A model generated the notes under the pieces. That model saw only the letters and a program-made list of their open reading frames with translations. It had not been told where the DNA came from and ran no database searches. The position numbers and the translations under genes are program-made. This document shows positions 9,201-16,814 of a stretch of 64,000 nt of DNA, in pieces. The first letter of the stretch is position 1. Each line of letters begins with the position of its first letter. Source of the DNA: JAIQFL01 sp035295745. Its GTDB lineage: Bacteria; Acidobacteriota; Terriglobia; Bryobacterales; Bryobacteraceae. The stretch covers positions 43,345 to 107,344 of the forward strand of contig DATGIL010000043.1 in assembly GCA_035295745.1 (NCBI GenBank), given 5' to 3'.

Positions 9201-9659
9201 CACCAGGCTGAAAAAGTTCCGGCCATTGAGCGGAAGATCGGTAATGCGTTTCTGCTCGATGACCGTGCCGACGGTGGCGTTCTCGGTGGTCAGCAGCTCG
9301 CTCGACGCGTTGACTTCGATGGTCTGGGTGGCTTGTCCGACCGCGAGCGTGAAATCGATGCGCGCCGTCTGTTGCACCTGGAGCTCGATATTGGTTTTGA
9401 TCACCGTTTCGAATCCCGGCGCAGTCACCTTGACCTGGTAAGTTCCAGGCGTCATGTCGGGAAAGCTATAAATTCCGGCGTTATTGGTGACTGTCGAGCG
9501 GGCCACGTTGGTGGCGACGTTGGTCGCCGTCACCGACGCATTCGGAGCGTTTGCACCGCTTTGATCTCTGATCTCCCCGGTAATTTCACCGACTGTTTGT
9601 GCCGACGCGACAGTTCCAGTGGCGAGTAACAGACCCAGCACCAAACGAAAGCTCTGCAT
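6273..9659 (-). CDS. Oar-like TonB-dependent receptor
   Basis: This is an outer-membrane receptor of 1128 residues from the ATG at 9659, which is supported by AAGGAGG eight bases upstream; the frame is open six codons further. It has a signal peptide (to about residue 21, ASAQ) and a carboxypeptidase-regulatory beta-sandwich (about 25-110, IRDQSGANAPNASVTATN, PGTYQVKVTAPGFE). A plug domain follows (VEVNASSELLTTENATV, ITDLPLNGRNFFSLVALSP), then a long beta-barrel ending in aromatic Phe (FALKYNF). Acidobacterial receptors of this type are thought to import oligosaccharides or other large substrates with TonB energy. No binding-lipoprotein gene is adjacent, so the ligand is unknown. Confidence 0.92.
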   Translation of the reverse strand: MQSFRLVLGLLLATGTVASAQTVGEITGEIRDQSGANAPNASVTATNVATNVARSTVTNNAGIYSFPDMTPGTYQVKVTAPGFETVIKTNIELQVQQTARIDFTLAVGQATQTIEVNASSELLTTENATVGTVIEQKRITDLPLNGRNFFSLVALSPNVTFGFTPAAQAAGREGGSRSTVTMSLSGSRATWSNYTLDGITNTDVNFNLYIVLPSVEALQEFKVQSGVYPAEFGREAGQVNVSTRPGTNQYHGTAFEFLRNDALDAKPYDFLNTHPAKSPYRQNQYGYTLGGPIRIPKIFNGRNRLFFMSNFEGFKSRTTRVASATTLTQAMRNGDFSVVTTPLQDPLTRIGSAPNVTSNPFPGNQIPASRFDKNSLLLMSRFDPLPNVAAANSNSLPLNNYQYLAKTPVDKNQITERIDFSESSRSQWFGRYSWTDELTVMPGLTTDGQTLYTRASQWVLSNTRVLSPTRVNEARFGYNSLYNVIGQQLANVEDVDAEIGVPLKISDPGSWGVPNISLSNNLTSPGNPTSSPFAIDDKVYQGVDNFSWVIGKHSLRFGGEYRYNKYPQIGNEFPRGQFFFTGAFTSNANTQSGGYSGADWLLGSIQRVDMAVALASDDFRNHEWAAYIDDTWKVTPHLTVTAGLRWEVAQPMFDASGHEVGIELQQSLPSIANVPDLSKHPVYERVGTGDFYQGINFRYVPAGGSSAPPLQVARDGRYGDRLISTNYKDFAPRLGIAFSPSDKWSFRAGIGIFFSQESKNSIFDLNRGLGGRTTILPDTTKIPTTNYTNFIDAAALPVNVTTGLTWGANPTLPTTYTVQYVLNVQRALGRSTTLEVGYTGSESRHVDNLTNENAPIPGITAFATRAPYPEFAGIQYLRAEGIGNYNSLGVKLSQRFGRNLTTLFSYTWSKALDDGSAIRGVANDFAPENMRCRACEYGISSFNIPQHFVASVLYTLPFGKGQRFLNYGGVVNQVAGGWQVSTIATLQSGLPIDTTSWDSAGTSFNPNSNRINCLTSNAVLPDPNANAYLNPAAFANTVAGQYGSCARNNLISPKQVNFDFSAIKSFRITERQALEFRTEMFNAPNHVEWGSPSASWGSSNVAPPNSFGQIRSTAASMRQIQFALKYNF

Positions 9660-9886
9660 GGAGCACCCCTCCTTCACACACCCTGGTACGAAATGGCGGT
9701 CACTATATCAACAAAACGACGGGAGCGCAATGGTGGCGCCGTTAAATCAGTTAAATGGGTCCTAGTGGTCCGAACGTTCGAGAGCGCACAACGGCGTTTG
9801 CTTCGTCCCTGCTGGGACGGAGAATCGCATCTCCTGCATGTTATACTTCCAACAAATCCTGACTTGTGGTTCGAGGCGGGACGCTT

Positions 9887-10282
9887 ATGCCCACCAGCAA
9901 TATTCGTACTTTTCTGGTTTACGCTGAAGAGGATTACCGATTCAAGGACCTTCTTCTCACCCAGGCGCGCACCGCCCGGCTGCCGGTGGAGTTTACCGAT
10001 ATGCCGAACAAACAGCCGTGGGTGCCGCGATGGAAGACCACCTGCCGATCGCGCATGTTTGAATCCGATGGAGCCATTGTGTTTATCAGCGCGAAGACCA
10101 AGAATGGCTCAGGCGTGAAGTTCGAGTTGGAGTGCCTCGGCGAGCTCCAGATTCCCGTCCTCGGAGTTTACGTCGACAAATGTGAAAAGAGCGCGACGCC
10201 CGACGAACTTCTTCATTCACCCCTGATTGAATGGAACTGGACTCAGATCGCCAGTTTTTTACAGTCGTTAGGGACGCGATAA
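9887..10282 (+). CDS. Stand-alone TIR-like (MTH538/DUF1863-type) domain protein
   Basis: The 131-residue protein consists of one Rossmann-like domain: a first strand IRTFLVYAEEDYRFKDLL, a W45/W49 segment (KQPWVPRWKTTCRSRM), the strand DGAIVFISAKT, and GVKFELECLGELQIPVLGVYVDK. The order of elements matches TIR-like domains of the MTH538/DUF1863 group, which includes Thoeris ThsB sensors. A glutamate (E80 or E82) sits where NAD-cleaving TIRs have the catalytic acid. The ATG at 9887 follows GAGGCGGGA. No partner effector (ThsA-like, Sir2, nuclease) is adjacent; neighbours are a divergent receptor and repeat array B. Fold assignment is moderately firm; enzymatic activity or a defence role is inference. 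Confidence 0.65.
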   Translation: MPTSNIRTFLVYAEEDYRFKDLLLTQARTARLPVEFTDMPNKQPWVPRWKTTCRSRMFESDGAIVFISAKTKNGSGVKFELECLGELQIPVLGVYVDKCEKSATPDELLHSPLIEWNWTQIASFLQSLGTR

Positions 10283-10312
10283 GGCCCACACCGCGGCAGA
10301 AGTGCCGACGAA

Positions 10313-10564
10313 CGCTTGCTTACGCGCGCGGCTCGCAAGCGCAGTATCGCCCGAACGTATTTGGGTAGGTTACGAGCCAAGACCGTGAGGGCGTGTTCCG
10401 CAGCTCGCCAGCGCAAGTATTCGCGTGAAGGTAGCTTACGAGCCGCGACCGTAAGGGAGCGTTGCCACCACGCCGCTAAAGCAGTCAAGATCGCTTGCTC
10501 ACGCGCGCGGCTCGCAAGCGCAGTATCGCCCGAACGTAAGCGAGCCGCGACCGTGAGGGAGCGA
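10313..10564. repeat. Family 1 palindromic repeat, array B
   Basis: The 355-bp gap between the TIR-like and RraA-like genes is almost filled by this array, which begins 31 nt after the TIR stop. Two units open with CGCTTGC (10313 and 10492), continue GCGCGCGGCTCGCAAGCGC, then CAGTATCGCCCGAACGTA, and close with a GAGCC..GACCGTGAGGG segment. Between them lies a partial unit (about 10430-10462) with the closing segment only. CGCTTGC and GCAAGCG within each unit form a 7-bp hairpin stem. Confidence 0.85.
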
Positions 10565-10637
10565 AACCATCGCGGTGAACTCTTCTGCCCTTTCGCACGC
10601 GCTTTGCGTTACTCTTTCCCTCGGAGGCAACAAACCG

Positions 10638-11357
10638 ATGAAGCGGATTGTCATCTTAGGTGTTGCGGTGGCGCTCGGCGCGGCGCTCTGGCTGATGGCC
10701 CAACCGGCCGGAGATCCTTTGCTGCAGGGACTGCGCGAGGTCGAAGTCGCCTCTGTGGCCGACGCGATGGAGCAACTCTATGGGCAGCGCGCCTACATGT
10801 CGCATGAGATGCGGCCCTTGTCCCCGGCCAAGTTCGCGGGCCCCGCGGTCACTGTGCTTCTCAAGAAGGAAGAGCACAAAGAGGGCAGCGCCGCATCGCA
10901 GGGCATGCTCGACGCGATCGACGCCGCTCCTCCTGGTTCGGTTTACGTGATGGTGCTGGAGGACGGCGCGGACATCGCGGGGATCGGCGGCCTGATGGCG
11001 ACTGCGATGAAATACCGCGGCTTCGCTGGCGCAATCATCGACGCATCGGTGCGTGACACGCCGCAGATTCGCAAGCTACAATTTCCCGTCTTCAGCCGCG
11101 GCGTGGTGCCCTCCACCAGCATCAATCACTACCGCTTCGTGGGGACCAATGTTCCCGTGACGTGTGCCGGAGTGCGCGTGAACGCCGGCGACATCATCGT
11201 AGCCGACGAAGATGGTGTGGCTGTCGTGCCGAAGGCGCGCGCCCCTGAAGTTCTCAAGAAAGCGCAGGATCTCGACAATACGGAGCATTCCATGCTTCCG
11301 TTCATCGAGAAGTACCGCTCCATCAAAGAGGCGGTCGCTAAGTTCGGCAGGATCTGA
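10638..11357 (+). CDS. RraA-like / HMG-aldolase-like family protein with N-terminal hydrophobic leader
   Basis: The protein is 239 residues from the ATG at 10638, which is preceded by TCGGAGG. Residues 1-22 (MKRIVILGVAVALGAALWLM) form a leader or anchor, which is unusual because relatives are cytosolic. The rest is an RraA/4-hydroxy-4-methyl-2-oxoglutarate aldolase fold: VADAMEQLYGQ, GPAVTVL, DIAGIGGLMATAMKYRGFAG, DASVRDTPQI and FSRGVVPSTS. The G-x-A-x-x-RG...D-x-x-RD pattern that binds metal and substrate in the aldolases is preserved. It could be an exported lyase; inhibition of RNase E is unlikely for an exported protein. It converges on the ligase gene with only 2 nt between the stops. 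Confidence 0.8.
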   Translation: MKRIVILGVAVALGAALWLMAQPAGDPLLQGLREVEVASVADAMEQLYGQRAYMSHEMRPLSPAKFAGPAVTVLLKKEEHKEGSAASQGMLDAIDAAPPGSVYVMVLEDGADIAGIGGLMATAMKYRGFAGAIIDASVRDTPQIRKLQFPVFSRGVVPSTSINHYRFVGTNVPVTCAGVRVNAGDIIVADEDGVAVVPKARAPEVLKKAQDLDNTEHSMLPFIEKYRSIKEAVAKFGRI

Positions 11358-11359
11358 AC

Positions 11360-12649
11360 TCAGCGGAAGACCCAGCGTTTCGCCTTTGCTTCGAAGCGCG
11401 GCAGCGTGCCGGCAGGGACCGCCGAGACCGCCACGCGCAGTCCAAATGCATAGTGCAGCGCGGCCGCCACGTGATGGCTCAGCGCTGCGGGATCCTCCCC
11501 AGCGCCAGGCTCGATCTGGATGCTCATCTCGGTCAGGGCGCGCTCCGTGTAGATCTCCACGCGAAACTCGGCTACGCCTCCTGATGACCGTACTACCTGC
11601 TCCACCGCGCTCGGATAAAGATTCACGCCGCGCAGCACCACCATGTCGTCGATCCGCCCCAGAATGCCGCCCTCGAGCGCCATCTCATAGCTTCCGCAGG
11701 CGCACTGGAGATCGCGCGCACGGTGCACGATATCGCCGGTACGATAGCGCAGAATCGGCGACCCGGTGCGGCCCAGATTGGTCAACACCAACTCACCGCT
11801 GGCCCCCGGTCCCACCGGCTCGAGGCTGTCGCGGTCGATGAGTTCGGGATAATACGACTCCTCGAGGATGTGCAGCACGCCGCGACGCACCGGACATTCG
11901 TAACTGGCTGGACCGATCTCCGTCATCCCGTGATGATCCACCACGCGCGCGCCCCACAGCTTCTCGATGTGCGACCGCGTAGCAGGGATGCTGCCGCCCG
12001 GCTCTCCCGCCACGATGATCGTGCGCACCGTGCCCGCGCTCAGATCGATCTCTTCTTCGGCCGCGACCTGTGCCAGGTGAATCGCATACGTGGGTGTAGT
12101 GCAGATTGCGGTGATCTGATTGTCGAGCAGTGTGCTCAGGCGCGCGGTACTGCGCATGCCGCCTCCCGGAATCGAGAGGCAGCCCAAGCGAGTGGCGGCA
12201 TCGAAGGCCCCCCAGAATCCTAGAAACGGCCCGAACGAAAACGGAAAAAATACGCGATCGTTGCGGCCTACTCCTGCCGACTGGTAAATGCGGGTCCAGC
12301 ATGCGGTCACCCAGTCCCAACTCTCCCGCGTGTCGAGCCATCGCATGGGCTTGCCGGTAGTGCCGCTGGTCTGGTGAAACCGGCAATACTCCTCGACGCG
12401 GTAGGTGAGATTGGTGCCGAAGGGGGGATTGCGCACCTGGTCTTCGATCAGTTCCGCCTTCGATGTGAATGGAACAACGCTCGAGAACTCGGCCAGGCTT
12501 TCGGGTGCCGCGTGAACTCCAACGCCGTGCAATTTCGCTGAGTAGAAACGATTCGAAGCGAGCAGCGCCTCCACCAGCGCTTCCACCTTCTGCAACTGGT
12601 GAGCTTCCGTCGCGGTGCGGCCGGGGAACTGGTCCTCGACCGGCGTCAT
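11360..12649 (-). CDS. Phenylacetate-CoA ligase-like adenylate-forming enzyme
   Basis: The 429-residue enzyme of the AMP-binding superfamily is most like PaaK aryl-CoA ligases. Visible motifs are the phosphate loop HQTSGTTGKPMR, the central DHHGMTEIGPASYE, the hinge-region YRTGDIV, and GRIDDMVVLRGVNLYPSAVE leading into a small C-terminal domain. The start at 12649 is fixed by a 4-nt ATGA overlap with the upstream thioesterase, although the frame is open 33 codons further. It probably activates an aryl or other carboxylic acid to an adenylate and then a CoA or carrier thioester. It is the last gene of the radical SAM / flavoprotein / thioesterase / ligase operon. Confidence 0.85.
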   Translation of the reverse strand: MTPVEDQFPGRTATEAHQLQKVEALVEALLASNRFYSAKLHGVGVHAAPESLAEFSSVVPFTSKAELIEDQVRNPPFGTNLTYRVEEYCRFHQTSGTTGKPMRWLDTRESWDWVTACWTRIYQSAGVGRNDRVFFPFSFGPFLGFWGAFDAATRLGCLSIPGGGMRSTARLSTLLDNQITAICTTPTYAIHLAQVAAEEEIDLSAGTVRTIIVAGEPGGSIPATRSHIEKLWGARVVDHHGMTEIGPASYECPVRRGVLHILEESYYPELIDRDSLEPVGPGASGELVLTNLGRTGSPILRYRTGDIVHRARDLQCACGSYEMALEGGILGRIDDMVVLRGVNLYPSAVEQVVRSSGGVAEFRVEIYTERALTEMSIQIEPGAGEDPAALSHHVAAALHYAFGLRVAVSAVPAGTLPRFEAKAKRWVFR

Positions 12650-13089
12650 GCTGGGAATACCTCCGGCGGCGCGACTTCGATTCGGTCGGCGATCGCCCGG
12701 GGAATCGGCACCGCGCGCATGGTTCCGTTCTCGTCTCGCTTCACGCAAGCCACCGTAAGTGCTCCCCGCGCCACTTCCCGGGGACCGTCTCCGTTCAGCT
12801 TGCGGAAGATGAACGTGTATGCCAGCGTCTTGGAGCGCTTCTCACGCACCAGCAGGCGGACCTCGACCGAATCTTCGAATCGCAGAGGATACCGGAAATC
12901 GCATTCCACGTGCACACGCGGCCAGCCGACCGTCTCCGGTTCAGTAGTGTGGATCGACAGGCCCAACGAGCGGAAAAAGGCGTGTTCCGCCGCTTCCATG
13001 AAATAGAAGAAGGTGGAGAAGTGCACGATGCCCGCCATGTCCGTATGGTGCCACTCCACTTCGCGGACCACGGTATGTTCGTAGGACAT
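12646..13089 (-). CDS. Hotdog-fold acyl-CoA thioesterase (YbgC/4HBT family)
   Basis: This single hotdog domain has 147 residues. The N-terminal strand EVEWHHTDMAGIVHFSTFFYF contains the conserved Asp of 4-hydroxybenzoyl-CoA thioesterase-like enzymes (D17, followed by MAGIVHF), then the long hot-dog helix EAAEHAFFRSLGL. Such enzymes hydrolyse acyl- or aryl-CoA thioesters. It overlaps the ligase start by 4 nt and lies 5 nt after the flavoprotein stop, so translation is coupled on both sides. In context it may release the product that the ligase (re)activates, or proofread it. Confidence 0.88.
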   Translation of the reverse strand: MSYEHTVVREVEWHHTDMAGIVHFSTFFYFMEAAEHAFFRSLGLSIHTTEPETVGWPRVHVECDFRYPLRFEDSVEVRLLVREKRSKTLAYTFIFRKLNGDGPREVARGALTVACVKRDENGTMRAVPIPRAIADRIEVAPPEVFPA

Positions 13090-13094
13090 TCCGA

Positions 13095-14354
13095 TTAGCT
13101 GACAGCGACCAGAGGCGATCCGTGCGACAGGGCGGCCGGGACTTTCGCGAAATCGGCGACCGCCGCAAAGAGCGGATCGAAATCCATGAAGAGATTGCCG
13201 ATCAGGCAGTCGGTCAAATCACCCGTCAGATGCGGATACTTCTTGACGAACGCGCCGAAGCTGAAGGCATGGTCGTAAAACGAATAGACCAGGCGGCGCA
13301 TGGCTTCGATTCCGCGGCAGATCTCGGCGCCGTAGGGAGCGAAACGCTCCGCCGAATAATCGCCATCCGTGAGCGCCTGGTCTACCGCATCCGCCGCCCG
13401 CTCTCCGCTGCACAGGGCCAGAAAAACGCCGGAGCTGAAAACCGGATCGAGGAACGCAAACGCATCGCCGATGAGCACCATGCCATTCACCGCGCAGTGA
13501 CGCGAACGATAGGAGTATTCCCCTGTGACGCGATACGGTCCGAACTGCTGGCCCACAGCCACGTGCTGCTCGATCCACTTGTTGTTGCCCACTTCGCGGT
13601 GGAAGATCTCGGCCAGATCTTTGCTGCCTTTGTACAGGTAGTCCTTTTCAGCCACAATTCCCACGCTGACTACGTCCCCGGCGAGCGGGATATACCAGAA
13701 CCAGCCCTTTTCCGGGACGTACGCGACGGTTGTAGCGCCTTCGTCGACGCCCGGATCGCGCATCGCGCCCTTGAAGTAGGTCCAGATCGCGATCTTGTTG
13801 AGCTGGGGATCGCGGACTTTCCACCCATGCCGCGTCACCGAGAACGCGTCGCGCCCGCTGGCATCGAGAGTCATGGGAGCGCGAAACTCCAGCGGCTCTC
13901 CGTTCTTGTTCACGGCCCTCACGCCCACCACAAAACCATTCTCTTCGATGGTTTCGCGGACCGTGATTTCTTCCATCACCTCCGCGCCTTTTTCGCGCGC
14001 GTTGTCCATCAGCATCTGGTCAAATTCGCTGCGCAGCACCTGCCAGGTATCGGCAGCCTCGTGTTTCAAGTGCTTGAAGAAGTAGAAGGGATGCGACGCA
14101 CGGCCATCGGGACTGATGAACTGCACACTATATTTGCGCGTGAAGTGCGAGACCTTCATCTTTTCGATGAGGCCGATTCTCTGCAATGGAAAATAGCTGT
14201 AAGGAATCAGCGATTCGCCGATGTGGTAGCGCGGGAACTTCTCCTTTTCAAGCACCAGGACACGGCGTCCCTTGCTCGCAAGCACGGCCGCCGCCGAAGA
14301 ACCGGCCGGCCCGCACCCGATCACGATGGCATCGTAGTGTGAATGCAAAGTCAT
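13095..14354 (-). CDS. FAD-dependent oxidoreductase, halogenase-like
   Basis: The 419-residue flavoprotein begins with a dinucleotide fold (YDAIVIGCGPAGSSAAAVL), an FAD-contacting acidic residue in VLVLEKEKFPRYHIGESL, and a C-terminal FAD motif LIGDAFAFLDPVFSSGVFLA. At residues 218-223 it carries WFWYIP, which matches the WxWxIP signature of flavin-dependent halogenases. FPRYHIGESL and DPVFSSGV are also typical of phenol/pyrrole halogenases. Related non-halogenating enzymes (geranylgeranyl-reductase-like) share part of this pattern, so chlorination is not proven. The start at 14354 follows CGGAG. It is flanked by the radical SAM gene (26 nt) and the thioesterase (5 nt). Confidence 0.83.
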   Translation of the reverse strand: MTLHSHYDAIVIGCGPAGSSAAAVLASKGRRVLVLEKEKFPRYHIGESLIPYSYFPLQRIGLIEKMKVSHFTRKYSVQFISPDGRASHPFYFFKHLKHEAADTWQVLRSEFDQMLMDNAREKGAEVMEEITVRETIEENGFVVGVRAVNKNGEPLEFRAPMTLDASGRDAFSVTRHGWKVRDPQLNKIAIWTYFKGAMRDPGVDEGATTVAYVPEKGWFWYIPLAGDVVSVGIVAEKDYLYKGSKDLAEIFHREVGNNKWIEQHVAVGQQFGPYRVTGEYSYRSRHCAVNGMVLIGDAFAFLDPVFSSGVFLALCSGERAADAVDQALTDGDYSAERFAPYGAEICRGIEAMRRLVYSFYDHAFSFGAFVKKYPHLTGDLTDCLIGNLFMDFDPLFAAVADFAKVPAALSHGSPLVAVS

Positions 14355-14380
14355 TCTCCGAAATCTGATTTTCCAGGCGC

Positions 14381-15703
14381 TCAGGCGTAGCGGGAGCCCC
14401 GGTGCTGCGGCAGGAAAAACTCCCACAACAGGCGGTCTACCTGGAGTAGACCATTGCGATTCAATTGCAGGTTCTGGGTGTCCGTCCGCAGCATTCCGGC
14501 GTCTTCCAGGTGGCTCAAGGGCGCAGCAAAACGCTGCCGCACATCCACGCCGAATTTCTGCTGGAAATAATCGCGGTGCACATGCCCCAGCTTCATTTGC
14601 AGAATGAACTCACGGATCATGCGCTCCTCCGCCGTGGGCGTGAGGGCGCGTTGAATCGGCAGGCTCCCCTCGTGGATCCGGTCGATGTAGGGATCCCAGT
14701 CGTGGACGTTCTGGTAGTGCGTTCCGTTGACGTGCGAGAACGAAGCCACGCCGAGCCCGATCATATCCGCCCCGGTCCACAAGAGATCGCGATAAAGAAA
14801 GCGGGACTTAGGATTCTTCACCGCGGTATAGGCACTGGCGATGGTGTAGCCGGCCTTCTCCATCTCGGAGAAGGCGTAATCCACCCAGCGGCGCTTGGTC
14901 GGCCAATTCGCCACCGGCGCGACCGACTGCCCGAGCACCTGCATGTCTTTCGAGATGGTGGTGTTGTAGGGAACCTCCATCTGGTAGACCGTGACGCTGT
15001 CGGGCGCCATCTCGATGGTGCGGCGCACGCATTCGCGCCAGTTGTTCTCGGTCTCGCCGAGCATGCCGGCGATCAGGTCGATGTTGATTTGCGGGAATCC
15101 GGTAGCGCGTGCGAACTGGTACGCGGAAGCGATCTCGCGCGAGCCGTGGGCGCGGCCATTGGCCTCGAGGACGTGATCGTCGAAGTTCTCGATGCCGAGG
15201 CTCAGGCGCGTGACGCCCATCTGCTTCAATATTTCGAGCTTGCCTTCAGTGATCGTGCCCGGTTCGCATTCGAACGTGATCTCTTCAGCCTGGTCCCAGG
15301 CGAGCGACCGCTTCATCGCGTCGACAATCCGCGAAAGTTGGCGCGTGGAGATGTAGGACGGCGTGCCGCCGCCGAAATAGATGAAGCTGGGCTTGCGCCC
15401 GCCGATGAAAGGCTTCTCGGAGTAGAGCGCCAGTTCGCGAACTACGGCATCGAGATAGCGGTCGATCTCCTCGGAATCCTTACCGGTGTACACCTTGAAA
15501 TAGCAAAAATGGCACCGTTTGCGGCAAAACGGAATGTGTACGTAGATACCGAGCGCAGCGTCCGGCCGGGGGGGACGATCGAGGGCGGCGTGGGCCTGCG
15601 ATACCTGTTCCTGGTTCCAGAACGAATACGGAGGGTAGTTAGAGATGAAATAATTGCCCGCGGTCGTCTCTTCGCTCAAGAGTGCATTTGCCCCTTCGCT
15701 CAT
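14381..15703 (-). CDS. HemN/HemW-like radical SAM enzyme
   Basis: The 440-residue enzyme carries a 4Fe-4S radical SAM motif YVHIPFCRKRCHFCYFKVY with C60, C64 and C67. A SAM-binding GGGTPS follows at 111-116, then TFECEPGTITEGKLEILKQM, and a C-terminal HemN-like domain. The extra cysteine that follows the motif in true oxygen-independent coproporphyrinogen oxidase (CxxxCxxCxC) is absent. This fits the HemW, ChuW or HemN-like C-methylase/cyclopropanase subfamilies better than haem synthesis. It heads the operon with the halogenase-like flavoprotein, thioesterase and ligase, so a role in tailoring an acyl or aryl metabolite is more likely than a housekeeping one. Confidence 0.85.
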   Translation of the reverse strand: MSEGANALLSEETTAGNYFISNYPPYSFWNQEQVSQAHAALDRPPRPDAALGIYVHIPFCRKRCHFCYFKVYTGKDSEEIDRYLDAVVRELALYSEKPFIGGRKPSFIYFGGGTPSYISTRQLSRIVDAMKRSLAWDQAEEITFECEPGTITEGKLEILKQMGVTRLSLGIENFDDHVLEANGRAHGSREIASAYQFARATGFPQINIDLIAGMLGETENNWRECVRRTIEMAPDSVTVYQMEVPYNTTISKDMQVLGQSVAPVANWPTKRRWVDYAFSEMEKAGYTIASAYTAVKNPKSRFLYRDLLWTGADMIGLGVASFSHVNGTHYQNVHDWDPYIDRIHEGSLPIQRALTPTAEERMIREFILQMKLGHVHRDYFQQKFGVDVRQRFAAPLSHLEDAGMLRTDTQNLQLNRNGLLQVDRLLWEFFLPQHRGSRYA

Positions 15704-15786
15704 CGTGATCCTCTACACCGATTTCCGTCACGAATTTCTCGGCTCCCCGACGCCCGATTGATCTTCATTCGAGTATATCAGGCGTT

Positions 15787-16773
15787 GTGGAGCAGCCGCG
15801 GCACGGGTGCAGTGAGCCGCGTGTGGCGCGCAGGGGAACCATCCCGCCTCCGATGGTGTCTATGCGTGTGGGTAGAACGATTCCCATACACTCGATGCGC
15901 GAGTCAATTGCGGATCCCATTTCGCCGGGAAGGCCGATCCCCTTGCCCTTGTTACGGGTGCTGGAACTGATTGTGCTGGTGGTGGGCTCGTTCATTGGAG
16001 TAGTAGTGTGCTTCGCCGCCGCGGCGGCTGCCGACTCGATTCTCAATCACCTCATCCGTACCGATCTGCTATTTCTGCTCGCGCTAGCGGGTGGTCTGTT
16101 CCTCGCTGGTATGGGGTTCGCGTTACTTCGCCGACATACACGACCGCGAAGGATTCGCTACTTTCCCCATGCAGTCGCCAGGTCCAAATGGCAGCGGATT
16201 GGTCCTCGTGCCACCGTGGCGGCGCCGAGTGCGATGGTGGCGTTGGTTTTCTTCTTCGTTCCATTTACTACTCATTTGCTCCATCCCGGTTCGACCTATT
16301 TAGGTCACTACCACATCCCAATACCGTGGCGCTATGCCATCGTGCCCATCCCCGAAAAGCCGTATCTTGATCCCTGGGTGGAAGTGATTGTCGACAATCG
16401 CGGCGCTGGGCGATTTGGCTTCACTCCCTTCACTTTTATGGCGTGGCACATCTGGCCGGTGAATCCGCGGACCTCGCTTCTTCAATTCGCCACGCGCGCG
16501 GATGGCAGCATCGTGGACGTCCAGGCTTCAGCACATGAGTGGATGGGTGTGACCCGCACCAAAGAGTTTCATTTGGGCGACCGCACGCTCGCTTGCTGGC
16601 AGTATCACCCCGAGAGGAATGTATGGTTTCCAAAAGGACCGATTGCGGTGAACGTTCGCTGCGAACTCGATGCCGCATCGAACGGCCCGAGCTTTCACGC
16701 CACCTTCGACGGGAGAGAAGAAGACGTCGCCACCTTCTATCAGATCCTCCAGGGCGTCAGACTGGTCAGATAG
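15787..16773 (+). CDS. Hypothetical membrane protein
   Basis: The frame holds up to 328 residues with three clear hydrophobic segments (about 54-80, 92-113 and 143-165), then a soluble C-terminal domain of about 160 residues with strands such as PWVEVIVDNRGAGRFGFTPF and a final FYQILQGVRLVR. The start is uncertain: GTG at 15787, ATGs at 15853, 15862 and 15895 are all in frame and none has a convincing ribosome binding site. The hydrophobic region begins near 15946, so even the shortest version keeps all three segments. Divergent from the radical SAM gene. No family is recognised. Confidence 0.65.
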   Translation: MEQPRHGCSEPRVARRGTIPPPMVSMRVGRTIPIHSMRESIADPISPGRPIPLPLLRVLELIVLVVGSFIGVVVCFAAAAAADSILNHLIRTDLLFLLALAGGLFLAGMGFALLRRHTRPRRIRYFPHAVARSKWQRIGPRATVAAPSAMVALVFFFVPFTTHLLHPGSTYLGHYHIPIPWRYAIVPIPEKPYLDPWVEVIVDNRGAGRFGFTPFTFMAWHIWPVNPRTSLLQFATRADGSIVDVQASAHEWMGVTRTKEFHLGDRTLACWQYHPERNVWFPKGPIAVNVRCELDAASNGPSFHATFDGREEDVATFYQILQGVRLVR

Positions 16774-16814
16774 CGATACCGATCCGCTATAATTGCAGCT
16801 AGGGAGAAACTGGG

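Noticed and set aside
10243..10807. Open frames across the repeat arrays (peptides such as LTRAARK and SLRAATVRER)
   Set aside because: They arise from the GC-rich repeat units, recur in all arrays in several frames, and have no ribosome binding sites or family resemblance.
14465..15970. Long plus-strand frame of 501 codons opposite the radical SAM gene
   Set aside because: It mirrors the well-conserved radical SAM gene, has a non-protein-like composition and no start signal.
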